Origin: Apis mellifera
Lineage: Eukaryota > Arthropoda > Insecta > Hymenoptera > Apidae
DNA: 64,000 nucleotides
Assembly (NCBI RefSeq): GCF_003254395.2
Contig: NC_037652.1
Coordinates: forward strand, 5,961,501 to 6,025,500
Reading direction: 5' to 3'
The notes under the pieces were generated by a model, which searched no databases, was not told where the DNA came from, and saw only the letters and a list, made by a program, of their open reading frames with translations. Position 1 is the stretch's first letter. Each line of letters starts with the position of its first letter. Shown here piece after piece: positions 12,401-24,610 of this stretch. Made by a program: the position numbers and the translations under genes.

Positions 12401-15400
12401 ACTAGAAAATAATCCATCCTCTCTCTGTGTGTGTTCGATCGTACGAGAAGGCATCTTATCGAGAGGCGATCAGCCGTGTCGGATGGAGCGTAAACCTTTG
12501 ACGAGATAATTTGCATAAATCTTTGGTATCGAGACAAAGGATCGACGGAGGGAAGAAACTCGCGGAAGAGTACCAACGCTCGTCACTTTCTCCGCTCGAA
12601 GCATCATCTATTTCTGCGTGTGGTATATTCCCCTTTCCTTCCAGATTACAAATTACGATTAAAAAGATAATTAGATAGGTAGAAATCGATAGAGAACAGG
12701 ATAGGATTTATCTCGTTCCTCGAAACGGCGATAACTAACAAGAAACGCGTTAACGGAATGATTTTCACCTTTGAGACGACAACGTTCGATGGAATAGTAC
12801 TCGATCGAACGTTATTACGAAAGTGGCTCGTGAATTGAAACCAGAGGATACGAGATAAAAGCCGATAAAATGTGAGAAATCGTCCCCCTAAAGTAAAATT
12901 ATCTCTTTATCTCGTATATATATATTGCAAATTTATCTGCAAATTTGTTTCCAATATTTTTGATTAAGAAAGAGCTCGATTGGCGATATCGAATTGAGTA
13001 AGGACGATTGAAAAAGCCGAGTAACTCGGTAAGAGAGTAATTACAGACACACTCTTCCAGCCATTTCGTCGAGCGTAATTTAAATGGTCTCGCGCGTGCG
13101 TGTGGGCGGTTACACGTTAATGCTTCCATGGCAAATTGCATGGAAGAAAATAAGGAAAATAAGGAGGGAAAAAAATCAGAAAGGAGAGTAGCGTATTAAT
13201 TTATCAAGCATCGACACCCATGCGCGTTTCCTCCTCTGTGGAAAATTTGTTTCTTTTATTCCTTCGAGGGAATCGGCACCAATTTTTACCTCTTTCCAGC
13301 CGGATATAGATCGTTTTGAAGGGATAAAAATCGCGAGTAATTGGATACGCGAATCGAGGTAGATCTTGTCGGGGTAAATCTCCTTGTTGCGCTCCACCTT
13401 CAACACGTGTGCCTGACCTTTTCCGCGAATGTGAACGCTCCGCTCTGAACGAGGAGGAGGAAAAGAAGTTCTGTAACGTGGCCGACTGACTTTCCTGCCA
13501 CGATTTTATTTCCATTCCCATCGATATATCAAGTCTAAGTAGCCGTTTACCTCAGCTCTCGAGTTATATACTCGTACGCGTTTCATGGGTTAAGCCTGGG
13601 CCACGCCCATACGGTATCCTCTTACATCCTCCAGTATCGATCATTAATAATATTATTATTTTCCACGAAGAAAATTTTTCTATTTTCTTCTCTCTCGCTT
13701 TGTTTCTTCCTTTTTTTCTTTTAAAGGGCATATAAGCACTATATAAATATATACAGAAATTATAACGATTATTTAACAGGTTAGACAGTTTTATTGAATT
13801 ACTTTCGAGTTATCGATGCGCTCTGTTCGTTCAACAGCGAACTCTCTGGTGTTGAAAAAAATTTTGAAGAGTAATCCTCTTAACTTTTGCTCTCAGCTCG
13901 TTAAAATTCTCGAATACGTTCTAAAAAATGATTATTTTCCGCCGCCAATTTTACTCGAACAAAGTTCCACTCGATGGAAACAGGAGGTGTGACTCAAAGA
14001 GGAATTTGACGATTTCTCTTTCCTCTCTGCTTTCATATTATGCACCAAGTTGGCACAATACGACACATACGTGACAATTTTTCGTTTTTTTTTCTCTCTG
14101 TTCCCTAGAAGGTTCCAGCGCGTTTCCGCAGATATCTGGCACGGATGTAACAAACCGCATTGATAAACCCTCGTCATCGTTCGCCGATTCCGCGAGAATG
14201 TTTCGTAATCTGCGATGATTCGATCGTAATCCTTGAACCTTGTCCCGGAAACTTGCTTATTAATTATCATTAGAAAAATTGAAATTCAATTCACGATGCG
14301 ACGACAATTGGAGCGAGGACTGAAACTGGCTAATTTCCAAAATAAAATCAGAAATACAACAATATAATCCGAATATATTTACATTTATGCAAATTCGAAC
14401 GAGTGAAAAAAATCCATGGAACGCAAAAAAATACGAATATGAATCTCTATTTGAGTCTTCTTCCCTTTAATCGTTCACAAAAATCAAGAATCTGTCGGAT
14501 TGACGATTATACTTATTATAATCCGAGTTGGCATATTTATCACCGATGTGGACATCTTTATATAGCGAGTCAGTTGCCACTGCCAAAAACCTACGTGCCT
14601 TGGATTTCGCTCAAGAAAAAATAAAGAATATAGCACCGTATATCCATTTTCCAAATCCAAAATCCTCCATTGAGGGGGAGATGACACGTGGCTTGGAACA
14701 AAAGACGCGGATTGGAACGTTCTATCCCTATGAAAGGGAAAGTGTAGCCTTTTACTTGAATCACCTTCGGGTCCCTTCTTCCCGATACGTTCGACTCGTA
14801 CGTCGCTTTCACGACGAGTGGAAGAGCGACGGCCAATGCGCGCCAATAGTCCTCCAGGTATCGTTACCTGCGGCTTTTTATCAGTCCGCGAGTGGTTTCA
14901 CCCGTTGGCCTCTGCCCGCTCTATTTTCATGCCGATGATTCATGCCGGCCCGCGTTCGTCATGCACGACACGATGCATTTTTATTTCCATTTCGCGACGC
15001 GGCGCAAACCCGGCTCAGCTTTCGATGATTCGCTCCTCCAAAGTGATTCAATATTCGCGAAACGTCGCCGCGCAGAGGAGCCGCTCCGTCGTCGTCCAAA
15101 CTATATTATTCCTCCCTTCTTCTTCTCCCAATGGAAAAGGAGAAGAGATCCGTGGAAGGGGATCTCTTTCATTTTTTTTCTTTCTTTTGCCTTTTCTTGT
15201 TTCCATTCTTCTTTGTCGCTTCTAATTCCTAATATAGAGCAGAGATACGCGCGCAAAAGAAAGACAGAAATCGCAATAACAGCGTGTTTGATCTTTGATG
15301 AGTCGTGAGATGATAGACTCCTGGGAAAGATGAACGGATCGCTCGCAATCATCCTTACGGTTTATTCGCAATTAAGATCGGAAATAATCCGAGATAATGG

Positions 15401-16137
15401 CTCGATCGGATCCGCAATTCGCGCAACTCTTATTACTCTCACGATTCCCCGAGGATTCGCTTTTCCATTAAATATCCCATCTATGCTATTGGCCGGCGTG
15501 GATTAAACTATTAAATTTTGTTTTTAAACTTTCGACGGGGGGAGATTGATATTGGAAAGGGGATGAAAATTCCCCTCCCCTATATTCTACGGAGGAGGGA
15601 CAAAGGGAGCGTCGTGACTGAAAAGAGAGGGACGTTTCGACGTTTGCCTCCTTTCAAAGGAACGAGCCTCGCGGAAAATGAAAGTCGAAAACGAAGAAGG
15701 GGATAATCGCCCTTCTTCTCCTCCTTTTCTTCGAAACGGTACGCGTTTCCCCTTTTCACCCTTGCATATCCGTGTCCCTCTCGGGGGTAAGAAGCGTTTA
15801 TTCTCCACCCTTTTCACCGGTGGAGAAATTCTTCTTTACGCGACCACGACTTCCGCGATTAGGATTATTTATCCGAAGTCGAGTCTCAAAGCTCTTAACC
15901 TCGGATGAAAGGTGGGGGGAGGGACAGGTGAGAACGGCGATCGGATGTTTCCACGCGCAAATTGCATCTCTCTCTTTCTCGATTCGATCGATAATGTTTG
16001 TCTGGTTCGTTTGTTTGGTTCGTCGAACTTTCACGGTGTTACGAGTTTGATCCTTGTCGTTGACGAAGAAAGAAGAGAGGGAGAGAGTTGAAGTAAAGAA
16101 GGCGTTAATAAAATTTTTTAACGATACGATTGAAGAA
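9446..16137. other. Intergenic or intronic DNA, no supported gene
   Basis: I see no coding exon with both reading-frame and splice support. The stretch is mostly AT-rich, with short (CT)n tracts near 9640 and 9790. A more GC-rich patch at about 14.8-15.1 kb gives overlapping open frames on both strands that look like chance. Purine-rich sequence near 15.6-15.8 kb likewise has no homology I recognise. Confidence 0.55.
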
Positions 16138-16510
16138 TCAAATTATCAGATTTTTGCAGAAAAGGTCGTTAAAATACGCGTTATATTTCCGTAATGAAAT
16201 CGTGTAACGTTGGACGATCGTTGCCAATTTTACGTTAATTTTACGTCACTTTTAATTCAATATATCTTTCGATTTATGCTTGTTTTTCAACTTCTAATTT
16301 ATCACTCTCTCTCTTTAACAATACGACGAGAAATCCTGTGACAAATTATCGGATTCTTGCACGGAACACACATTACTCTCAACTTAAATATACGTTTGAC
16401 AATGGTTGCCAATTTTACGTTAATTCTATATCACTTTTAATTCAACGTATTTTTATGTTGTCAGTTTTTTTCGACAACATAACCAACCTCTAATTTAACA
16501 CTCTCTCGTC
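16138..16510. repeat. Two-copy tandem duplication, about 185 bp
   Basis: TTGCCAATTTTACGTTAATT occurs at 16221 and at 16406. It is flanked in both copies by matching blocks: AAATTATC(A/G)GATT before, then CACTTTTAATTCAA and TAATTTA-CACTCTCTC after. The copies have diverged by substitutions and small indels. The second copy holds a 10-bp hairpin (16453-16462 pairs with 16473-16482, loop of 10) that is absent from the first. Confidence 0.8.
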
Positions 16511-18089
16511 ACCTCGATATTAATAGCCACCGAATTGTACGATCATATTAATCAACCTTGGCACACTGTTCGCCATTCTTCGAATAATTAACTCAACGTT
16601 ATCCTTTCGAACACGCTTTGGAACGGCGATCCAAAAATCCCATCCACTCTTCGAAACGTTCGTCATCGCGAGGGATATCTCGAAAGAAGGAAAATCAATC
16701 GGTTGCAATAGCTGACTCGGCGAGGAGGGTCTGGATAGCGTTGTGGAGTGCGCTCCAGGTGATGGTCCGCGACGCGAAAGTGGCTAGATCGGTCGGGGAC
16801 GTGGAAGGAGCCAATAATTCATATTCCATCTATCGATATCGGCTGCCCACTCCGATAATTCACGACTATCCTCCGGTACTTTCATCCGTCCTGGCCATCC
16901 TCAGAAAAATTTGCGGCGATAGACGATAGTCGACCAAATAAAATAAAGAGAGAGAGAAAGAGAATGGAAGAACTCTCGACCCGTTCGATTTATTTCGAAC
17001 TTTCTTATTCGATTCCATTCGAATTGCTATCTTTCTTTTCGACGGATCGTTTATCGATAAATAAACACGATGTTATTTTGTTCTAAGAAATTTCGTAAAC
17101 AATCTATGAGAAAGATCGATATCTCGAGGAAAATTAAACTAAGAATTGAATTTTTCTTGAATCGTCGAAATCAACGATGCCTCTTAATTTCCTTTTTCCG
17201 ATTGCTTACGTGTTTTCGAAGAAAATTTGCCATCGTGACCACGAACCACGAACGGCCAAAGCCGGTAGAGAGAGAGAGAGAGAGAGAGAGGGAGAGGAGG
17301 AAGAAAGTTGATCGTCTCGTTTCTATGGTTGGAGTACGAGTCACGAATACGGGTTGAAAACGTTGGCGAAGGACGATGGCGGAGGGAGCAGGAACGGGAG
17401 AATCGCGAATACATCGGGCCAGGACTCGACCGGCTACACCCTTGCCACCTACCCGAGCGGGGCTACGTTTTCAGCACGTGCAGTATCGAAACCGAGTCGT
17501 GAATTCAGAGGATAGGAACGGTCCCCGAGGACACGCTCGTCGTTCGTGCTTCTGCGGATTTTGCTCCTTTTACGTTTCTTTGCCTCCTTTGGAGCAAATA
17601 TACTCCTTGTAAGCTTGTATGAAGAAAGATCGATATATAAAATTTTATTTACTCTTAAAAACACGCGAGAATAACGAACGACTCTTTTCGTATTTATCAA
17701 TGTACACAATTCGATCGAAGTGTATTTGCTCGTTAAATCCTAAAAGCTATTCTCGCGCGTCCGAACGTTAAGAGAAGAAGTGTTAACGTTATTCAATCTA
17801 TCGGGACGAGTGAACAATTCCCCCTCCGATAAACAAGTTGTACTCGCAACGTTTGCCTAAGGTAATTCCTAAGGTAGATAAGACACACTCGTCAACTGAA
17901 ATTTGCAATGCTAACATTCGCGTGATCGTCGCGAATAATAATAAATATCGTTTCTTCAAAAAAGAAAAAAAAAAATACTTCCCAAGAAAAAAACAATTTC
18001 AGATTTCTAGTATCTCGTATCGCGACACGACGTCTTTAAATAGCAACAGAAGCCGTTCCACGGCAACTGGGACAATAGTTGGAGGCAGT

Positions 18090-18113
18090 GGCGGCGGCGG
18101 CGGCGGCGGCGGC
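18090..18113. repeat. (GGC)8 microsatellite
   Basis: Eight GGC triplets in a row within a GC-rich patch. Neighbouring sequence has an A-rich run and no recognised coding domain, so it is treated as non-coding. Confidence 0.9.
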
Positions 18114-19360
18114 TCCCCCCATCCCCGCTCCCCTTCGATGGACGCGACAACAGATCGAAGCGAGAAAAGTGTCCACCTTTTCGACGTGTCCACCTTTGAT
18201 CCCTGCTTGATGCTTTTCGATTCGAGAGGAGAGGGTCGATCAGAGGTGGCACAATGCGAGAAACGAACACGCGCGAACGAACGCCGGTTTGTGTTACACG
18301 GTGTGCGCACCGTGTGTAACGTTGAAATATTCATCGGCCGGCTACGTGTGACTAATACTGTATGAAAGCATGGCCGTTCGAGGTCGACGATTCTCGATTT
18401 CCAGGCTCGCGTTCGTAACCTGGGCCGCGATAAGCGTGGACACGTATTAACCGAACTGCGCGGAGTTTCTTTGTCGAGTTGAAAACGAAAAAACGTTTCG
18501 TAAACATTTGGACATCGAGTCGTTATCGATCTTTGAATTATTGTAAGTTCGCGAGGAATACAGAGGTGAAATAATTTTTATAATTGTCCCATCTTTTTGC
18601 TTTCGTGTTCTTGAATCTCCCGTTGGCAGCTATTATAATTTGAAATTATCGAAGGCTTTGTTATCTTTAACGAAGATAGAGGAAGAGAGAGACAGAGAGA
18701 GAGTTGTTATTTGTTATTATTTATCATTGGCCTGTACGTTAAGCTTTGAATTACTGTAACTTTGTAAAAAAAGATAAAATGGTAAAATTATTTTTTTTAA
18801 CGATCGAACCATTTGTATTGTTCGCATTTTTGTATCGATATATTCAAAAATAATTTTATTAAAGTATCGTATATATTTCGCTTATTTATTCTCATTGATT
18901 TATATTAAAAATTTTGTTATTTACAGGAAATTTACAAGGAACGAGGAAAATTAATTCAAAAATCGATGAAGATTCGATAAAGTGTTTTAAACATTTGTGT
19001 GAACGATAATGTCTATCGGATCGAGTAAATGCATCGAGCGATATTTGTTATCGCGAGTACGTGATTGAACGAGCCTTCCCCTTGAAAATAAAGGAAAATT
19101 CGTGATCAACTAGTATTAGAACTTTGATTATTTCAATATCGATTGTTCCAAGTTTAGTCATTCGAATGATCGATTATCAGGAATATTTAAATTAACATGT
19201 CTGATATATTTACAACGTTCGGATAATCAACGTTCTAACGTACCAAGTTCTTTGAAGGAGTGCTCGTTAATTCTATTTTTTACTTACTTGCAAAATATTG
19301 ATCGATGTAACTTTTTAATTCTATTTAGGGAACTAAATGTCACTATATTTTTCAAAAATA

Positions 19361-19496
19361 AAAATAATAAAATACGTAGAAAACACTTTTAAAAATAAAA
19401 ATAATAATAATCAGGATAGATCCGAAAAAAAATAATAAAATACGTAGAAAACACTTTTAAAAATAAAAATAATAATAATCAGGATAGATCCGAAAA
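19361..19496. repeat. Two-copy tandem repeat, 68 bp
   Basis: TACGTAGAAAACACTTTTAA occurs at 19373 and 19441. Each copy is followed by an AATAATAATAATCAGG-type block and GATCCGAAAAA. The copies are nearly identical, which suggests a recent duplication. Confidence 0.9.
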
Positions 19497-20760
19497 ATAA
19501 GGATATAAATATCTGGAAATTTCTTTCCTACTTCTTTTTGTATCTCAAAAGAGAAAAATTATTACGAGAATACAAGATTGAATCTCTTAAAAATAAATAA
19601 GGTAACGCATTTGCCAAATACGAGTTTCAACCGAGCACCACACCCATCAAAAAAGAAAAAAAATAATTCTCGAAATAATCTAAGTTTTAACTTTCGCGTA
19701 AAATTATACTTACTCCGAATTTTGGAACGATTTAATAATTTCACACAAAGAATTGAACCGCTTGTCTTCTATTTCAACGGTCGTTCGAAGCGAAACATTC
19801 TTGCTTTTACACTACACTGATAAACATAAGCGTGTGCGTGAACAGGGAAATAACCACAGTTTCTAAAGTGTAAATAAACGGTAGCCTGTTTATAAATAGA
19901 GATATCTCAATAGTACACCGCTCCTTCGAGGTACGATACGAATATCGTAACCTTGTCAGAGAACGAAAGAGGTCCTGTTTCGAGGCGAGGAAACGAACGA
20001 ATCCGCGTTTTTCGATTCCTCGAGGGATAGAACTCGACGTTGGAGGAGGAACGAGAGACGCGGAGCACGCATTCGTATTGTTAAAAGCTTTGGCCGTGTT
20101 TCGACGCCCCTGAACGATGTCGAATCGAGCGTTCCAGCAGCGTTCAAGGTTGCGAGAGTTTCGCGTGAAATTACGCTCGAGAAACTCGTTCCTCCGCTTG
20201 CGCGCTTTTCGTCCCGACCACGCCACAAACCGAGAATCGAGGAATACTTCTCGAATCGCGCAAACAAACGTTCCTCAAATCCACGCAGGAGTGGTTCGTG
20301 CAGCGATACACGTACATCGGGAGGGGGCGCTCTTTAAAAGCAAATATTCGAGAACGGGAGAATAACGAGATCTGTCACTTATTTTCGCGAGATCCACTTT
20401 TTTTTATCTTCTTCCGATCGATATCTCGAGCGTATCGTTAGACTTTTCTCCTCAATTTCGAAGAATTTGATGAAATTTTGGTTGAATTTTGAAGGGACGA
20501 GAGATTACGATCGTGCGTACGTAGGGAAGGGAAGGGCGAACGGCCGGCGCGAGAGGACGGGAGGAGGAAATCAATGCCACCGTCTGCCACGGGAGAAGAG
20601 AAACTCGTATCGGTGAATTTTCGCCGGTGTCTGTTGCGCGCGACAGTAGACACAGGTCAACCGGAAAAATCCACATGTTTGAGCGGAGAATGAAGATCAG
20701 AAGTGAAGCAGAAGAAGCCCGAGAAAAAGATTGAAACCGATGAGAAAGAAAAACAAAATT

Positions 20761-20762
<2 letters not shown>

Positions 20763-20798
<36 letters not shown>
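20763..20798. repeat. (AG)18 microsatellite
   Basis: An uninterrupted AG run, one of several long GA/CT tracts in the window (also 2393-2420, 17266-17290, 23292-23315 and 60368-60406). Confidence 0.95.
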
Positions 20799-20800
<2 letters not shown>

Positions 20801-20948
20801 CAGGGGCAAAGCGAGGAAGAAAGAGAAGAGGGCAGAGTCAAGGCTCTTCGATGTATACTCACTCGACCGCTAGCGTAGCGTATCCGCCACTGTCTTCGTT
20901 CTTTTTAAAGGATTCGCCTTGTGTAATCGGCAGAAACTCCTATGGAAG

Positions 20949-21068
20949 TTTCTTCTTCTTCTTCTTCTTCTTCTTCCTTCTCCTCCTCCTCCTCCACCTC
21001 CTCCTCCTCTTCTTTCTCCTCCACCTCCTCCTCCTCCTCCTCCTCCTTCTCCTTCTCCGCCTTCTCCT
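20949..21068. repeat. TTC/TCC triplet tract
   Basis: About 120 bp made almost wholly of TTC and TCC triplets with a few ACC. It is all pyrimidine on the plus strand apart from rare A. The poly-Glu and poly-Ser frames it produces are not supported as genes. Confidence 0.95.
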
Positions 21069-21806
21069 TTCTCTCTACGATCGTTTCGATCGTTGGCCGG
21101 TCTAATAGGTTCACCGAGGTCGGTTCGTTCGAACGCGGCACAAATCGAAACACGAGGGTTACGGATATATTATATATGCGTAAAAAGGAACACCGATATA
21201 ACGAAGGGGTTATGGACAGGCGGAGCAATACGCCTCGTACGACACTCTGCGCGACACTGCCTCGATAGTCGAGACTCTCGTTAGGTGGGCAGGGGGTGAT
21301 GGAGGGGGCGCATTGAACGTACGTACCGAATAAGGGAGGCAACCACCGCTCCGTTCTCGCGGGTGTCTCGAGCCTGACTGACGCACCAACCAAGCCTGCC
21401 GCCCGACCGTATCCCCTCCCTACCCACTCGTTCCCTCTCTGTCTCTCTCTACCGTTTCGTCCGCTCGTCTCTCCAAGCGTCTCCTCGTTCTTCCTTCGAT
21501 CTCTCGATGCTTCGTGCCTGGCCCCTTCTCTCCTTCTCTCTTTCTCTCTCTCCGATCTCTCCACGTTTCTTCTCTTACCTCCCTCTTCTCTCTCTCACCC
21601 TATCTCCCTATCCGTTTCGTTCTTCTTCGATTTTCACTCTCCCCTTTTCACCGTCTCTCGTTATTTTTCTGACCTCTCTTTCTAATTTTATCTCCTACCC
21701 GCCTCCCCCCACCGCGATACCCTCCCACCATAACCTCTGTCTCGAATAGCCCCGTCTCTTTTCCTCCCACCTTCGTTTCAGTCCACGTTCCTTCTCACGA
21801 TAGCTG

Positions 21807-21846
21807 GTGCTGCTGCTGCTGCCGCCGCCGCCACCGCCGCCGCCGT
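21807..21846. repeat. CTG/CCG triplet tract
   Basis: Four CTG triplets pass into about nine CCG/CCA triplets. On the minus strand this gives a poly-Ala/Gly frame within an 82-codon open frame (21778-22026) with no recognised domain. Confidence 0.9.
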
Positions 21847-22121
21847 TGCTCCTCCAACGCCCACCACTGCACCTATACACAGGGTGGCATCGGCGTTCCA
21901 TGCCCTTCGCCAGGACCTTCTCCTTCGCGAGAATCGTAGGATCGTGGACTCGTGCCTTTCGATTTGTCGCAGCCAGATATACCTGCGGCCTTCCAGCGAA
22001 ACTAGGAGGCCCCCTTCTTCCACCATCGTCCTCTTTCAATTTTTGTTTTCTTTTTTTTTTCCTCTCTCTCCATACGCCACCTTTGTTCTCCTTCGCCTCC
22101 TCTCTCGTCTTTCCTCTTTAT

Positions 22122-22152
<31 letters not shown>

Positions 22153-23670
22153 CCCTCAACCGAAATTGCAGATAATTCTTCGACCGTCTCCGGATTGATC
22201 GCGTCTGAAAGGCGCAGAAGACGGCAACCAGTAGTATTACTTTTCCAGGCCAAATCGAGTTGCGTCATCGAGAATAGCCGACCTTGCCCTCCGCCACTTT
22301 TTCCCCGGGAAACTGATCCGTCCCGGGGAAACTGATTGCGCAACTGATTACACACACCTACCATCGATCGATCTTGTTCCGCGTGTATTTATCGGCACAC
22401 CGCTCGTTGCGCCATGCCGATTTTACGCCACGAAATCGATCGGATACCCGTCGATCACGAGTTCCGTTCACAAGCGTTCCCATAGAACGCTTGCTTATAC
22501 ATTGATTATCGCGCGAAAGAAAGACGTTTATCTGGTGTTCGAAGCAGGTTGATTAATCGGTGGCACGAGATTAATCGAAGAGGAGGGGGGGGGGGGGCAG
22601 AGCGTCAGCCCGCTTTTGTTCGCCGATATCGCGGAGTCGAGGAGTCGCGCGCGTCGTCTTCTCCTCGGAGACGAGGGAGAAAGGAAACACGGAAGAGATG
22701 AAAAATTTCTTTTGCAACGTGACTTAACCGTTCTCGCCAGAAGTTGGTCGATCGTGGTAAACTTTAAAATTCACCGTGCTTTCTCCTCCGCTTTTATCTT
22801 CCGTTTCTACCGTCTCGCCGGCGAGATCATACCACACGGATCGAACGATAGAATTTAGAAATTTTCAGAGAAGCGTATCTTTACGATGGTGTATTAGTTA
22901 CTATAATTTGAAGAGAAATTATTTTTATATCTGTGACGTGATCGACGATTTTAAAATTAATCGTAAGAAATCTTTTTCCGTTAATCGAAACGATTAATCT
23001 TTTTATATATATACACATATACATATATATTGTATATCGAGGAAAGAGAATAATTGATAGGTAAAATTTAATCTCGAGAAGGTAATGAAAATAATGGTGT
23101 GCTACATTTTGTCGTGGAGTGTATGAGATCTCTGCCCGACGCCATTACTCGATGGCATAATTACCTCTTGCCGGAGACGTGTACTTAACGATGTGTTTTT
23201 ATTTAGAAAATAGTTAAATCTGAAAGTCAGTTGCGCGGTTTAAAAGAGAGTCTTACGCAACGTGATTCGCTTTAATGGTCGAGTCGGAGGGGAGAGAGAG
23301 AGAGAGAGAGAGAGAAAACGAGAGAGAGGGAGGAGAACGAAAATGGTGGTTTTATCGCAATATACGTGTGATTTATTCCTGTGGAGTTCCACAATTACGC
23401 TTGATCCGCGAACAAGTATCGCCGCTGCCCAACGCGTGCACACATTTTGCGCGAAATGTGTTTCGATTACTTGGGACGATTCACTTTCATCTAGTAGGCT
23501 GGTAGCGATGATCGATAGCATCAGATTCCTAGAATCGTTAACCCACTTGGAGTATACTCTGGACCATTCGCTTTAACGCTTGCCAAGATCCCTTTAAATC
23601 ATCGATTCCGATACCGTCATCGAATCCTTTTAATGGAAAAAAAAATTCTTCGTCAATTTTCCAATATATT

Positions 23671-24556
23671 TTTATCACTTACAATAATTAGTTTCTTTTC
23701 TTTTAAATATTCAAATACATATTCAACATTTATATATGTATGCATATATGGAAAAATAGTTTGAATTTTCGAAAACGCGATACAAATAGAAGTATCCCGA
23801 GATTGGAATAATTTATCACTTACAATAATTAGTTTCTTTTCTTTTAAATATTCAAATACATATTCAACATTTATATATGTATGTATATATGGAAAAATAG
23901 TTTGAATTTTCGAAAACGCGATACAAATAGAAGCATCCCGAGATCGGAATAATTTATCACTTGCAATAATTAGTTTCTTTTCTTTTAAATATTCAAATAC
24001 ATATTCAACATCGTGTATATATTCATATATGTATGTATATATGGAAAAATAGTTTGAATTTTGGAAAACGCGATACAAATACAAGCATCCCGAGATTGGA
24101 ATAATTTATCATTTACAATAATTAGTTTCTTTTCTTTTAAATATTCAAATACATATTCAACATCGTGTATATATTCATATATGTATGTATATATGGAAAA
24201 ATAGTTTGAATTTTGGAAAACGCGATACAAATAGAAGTATCCCGAGATTGGAATAATTTATCACTTACAATAATTAGTTTCTTTTCTTTTAGATATTCAA
24301 ATACATATTCAACATCGTGTATATATTTATATATGTATGCATATATGGAAAAATAGTTTGAATTTTGGAAAACGCGATACAAATAGAAGCATCCCGAGAT
24401 TGGAATAATTTATCACTTGCAATAATTAGTTTCTTTTCTTTTAAATATTCAAATAGATATTCAACATCGTGTATATATTTATATATATATGCATATATGG
24501 AAAAATAGTTTGAATTTTCGAAAACGAATTTTCGATACAAATAGGAGTTCCTTCGG
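23671..24556. repeat. Minisatellite, six units of 141 or 152 bp
   Basis: Six tandem units begin at 23671, 23812, 23953, 24105, 24257 and 24409. Each starts with TTTATCACTTACAATAATTA or a close variant and contains an AT-rich core, ATGGAAAAATAGTTTGAATT and CGCGATACAAATAGAAG. The first two units are 141 bp. The other four are 152 bp because they carry an extra 11 bp (a CGTGTATATAT-type block). Units differ by only a few substitutions. The array ends about 55 bp past the arrestin stop codon, so it probably forms part of that gene's 3' UTR. Long minus-strand open frames across the array arise from the repeat and are not taken as genes. Confidence 0.95.
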
Positions 24557-24610
24557 GATTGGATTATTTCGTTCCATGAAAATGAGATCATATCGTTGCC
24601 AACGATCTCT

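Larger units (their letters stand above)
16511..23670. other. Non-coding region with many low-complexity tracts
   Basis: No supported gene. Contents: (AG)n at 17266-17290, 20763-20798 and 23292-23315; (GGC)8 at 18090-18113; a palindromic hairpin at 18296-18315; a 68-bp tandem pair at 19361-19496; TTC/TCC tracts at 20949-21068; a CTG/CCG tract at 21807-21846; a run of 14 G near 22585. From about 20.9 to 22.2 kb the plus strand is strongly pyrimidine-rich. Long open frames here (poly-Glu on one strand; poly-Ser, Leu or Pro on the other) simply translate the triplet repeats. Confidence 0.6.

Noticed and set aside
17838..18365. 175-codon frame with a Gly run
   Set aside because: Built around an A-rich tract and (GGC)8; composition is unlike the genuine exons here and no family is recognised.
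20905..21564. 219-codon frame with a poly-Glu tail
   Set aside because: Its Glu-rich half is the complement of the TTC/TCC tract, and the rest is low-complexity Arg/Glu sequence with no domain.
22169..22360. Possible acceptor after a long CT tract (AAATTGCAG) and a following exon
   Set aside because: The pyrimidine tract is a microsatellite-like block, no matching donor closes a coding exon, and the frames lack homology.
23653..24591. Minus-strand open frames with repeated MYRVFQNSNYFS-like peptides
   Set aside because: They translate the minisatellite. Only the 141-bp units keep frame, the 152-bp units break it, and there is no start, splice or homology support.
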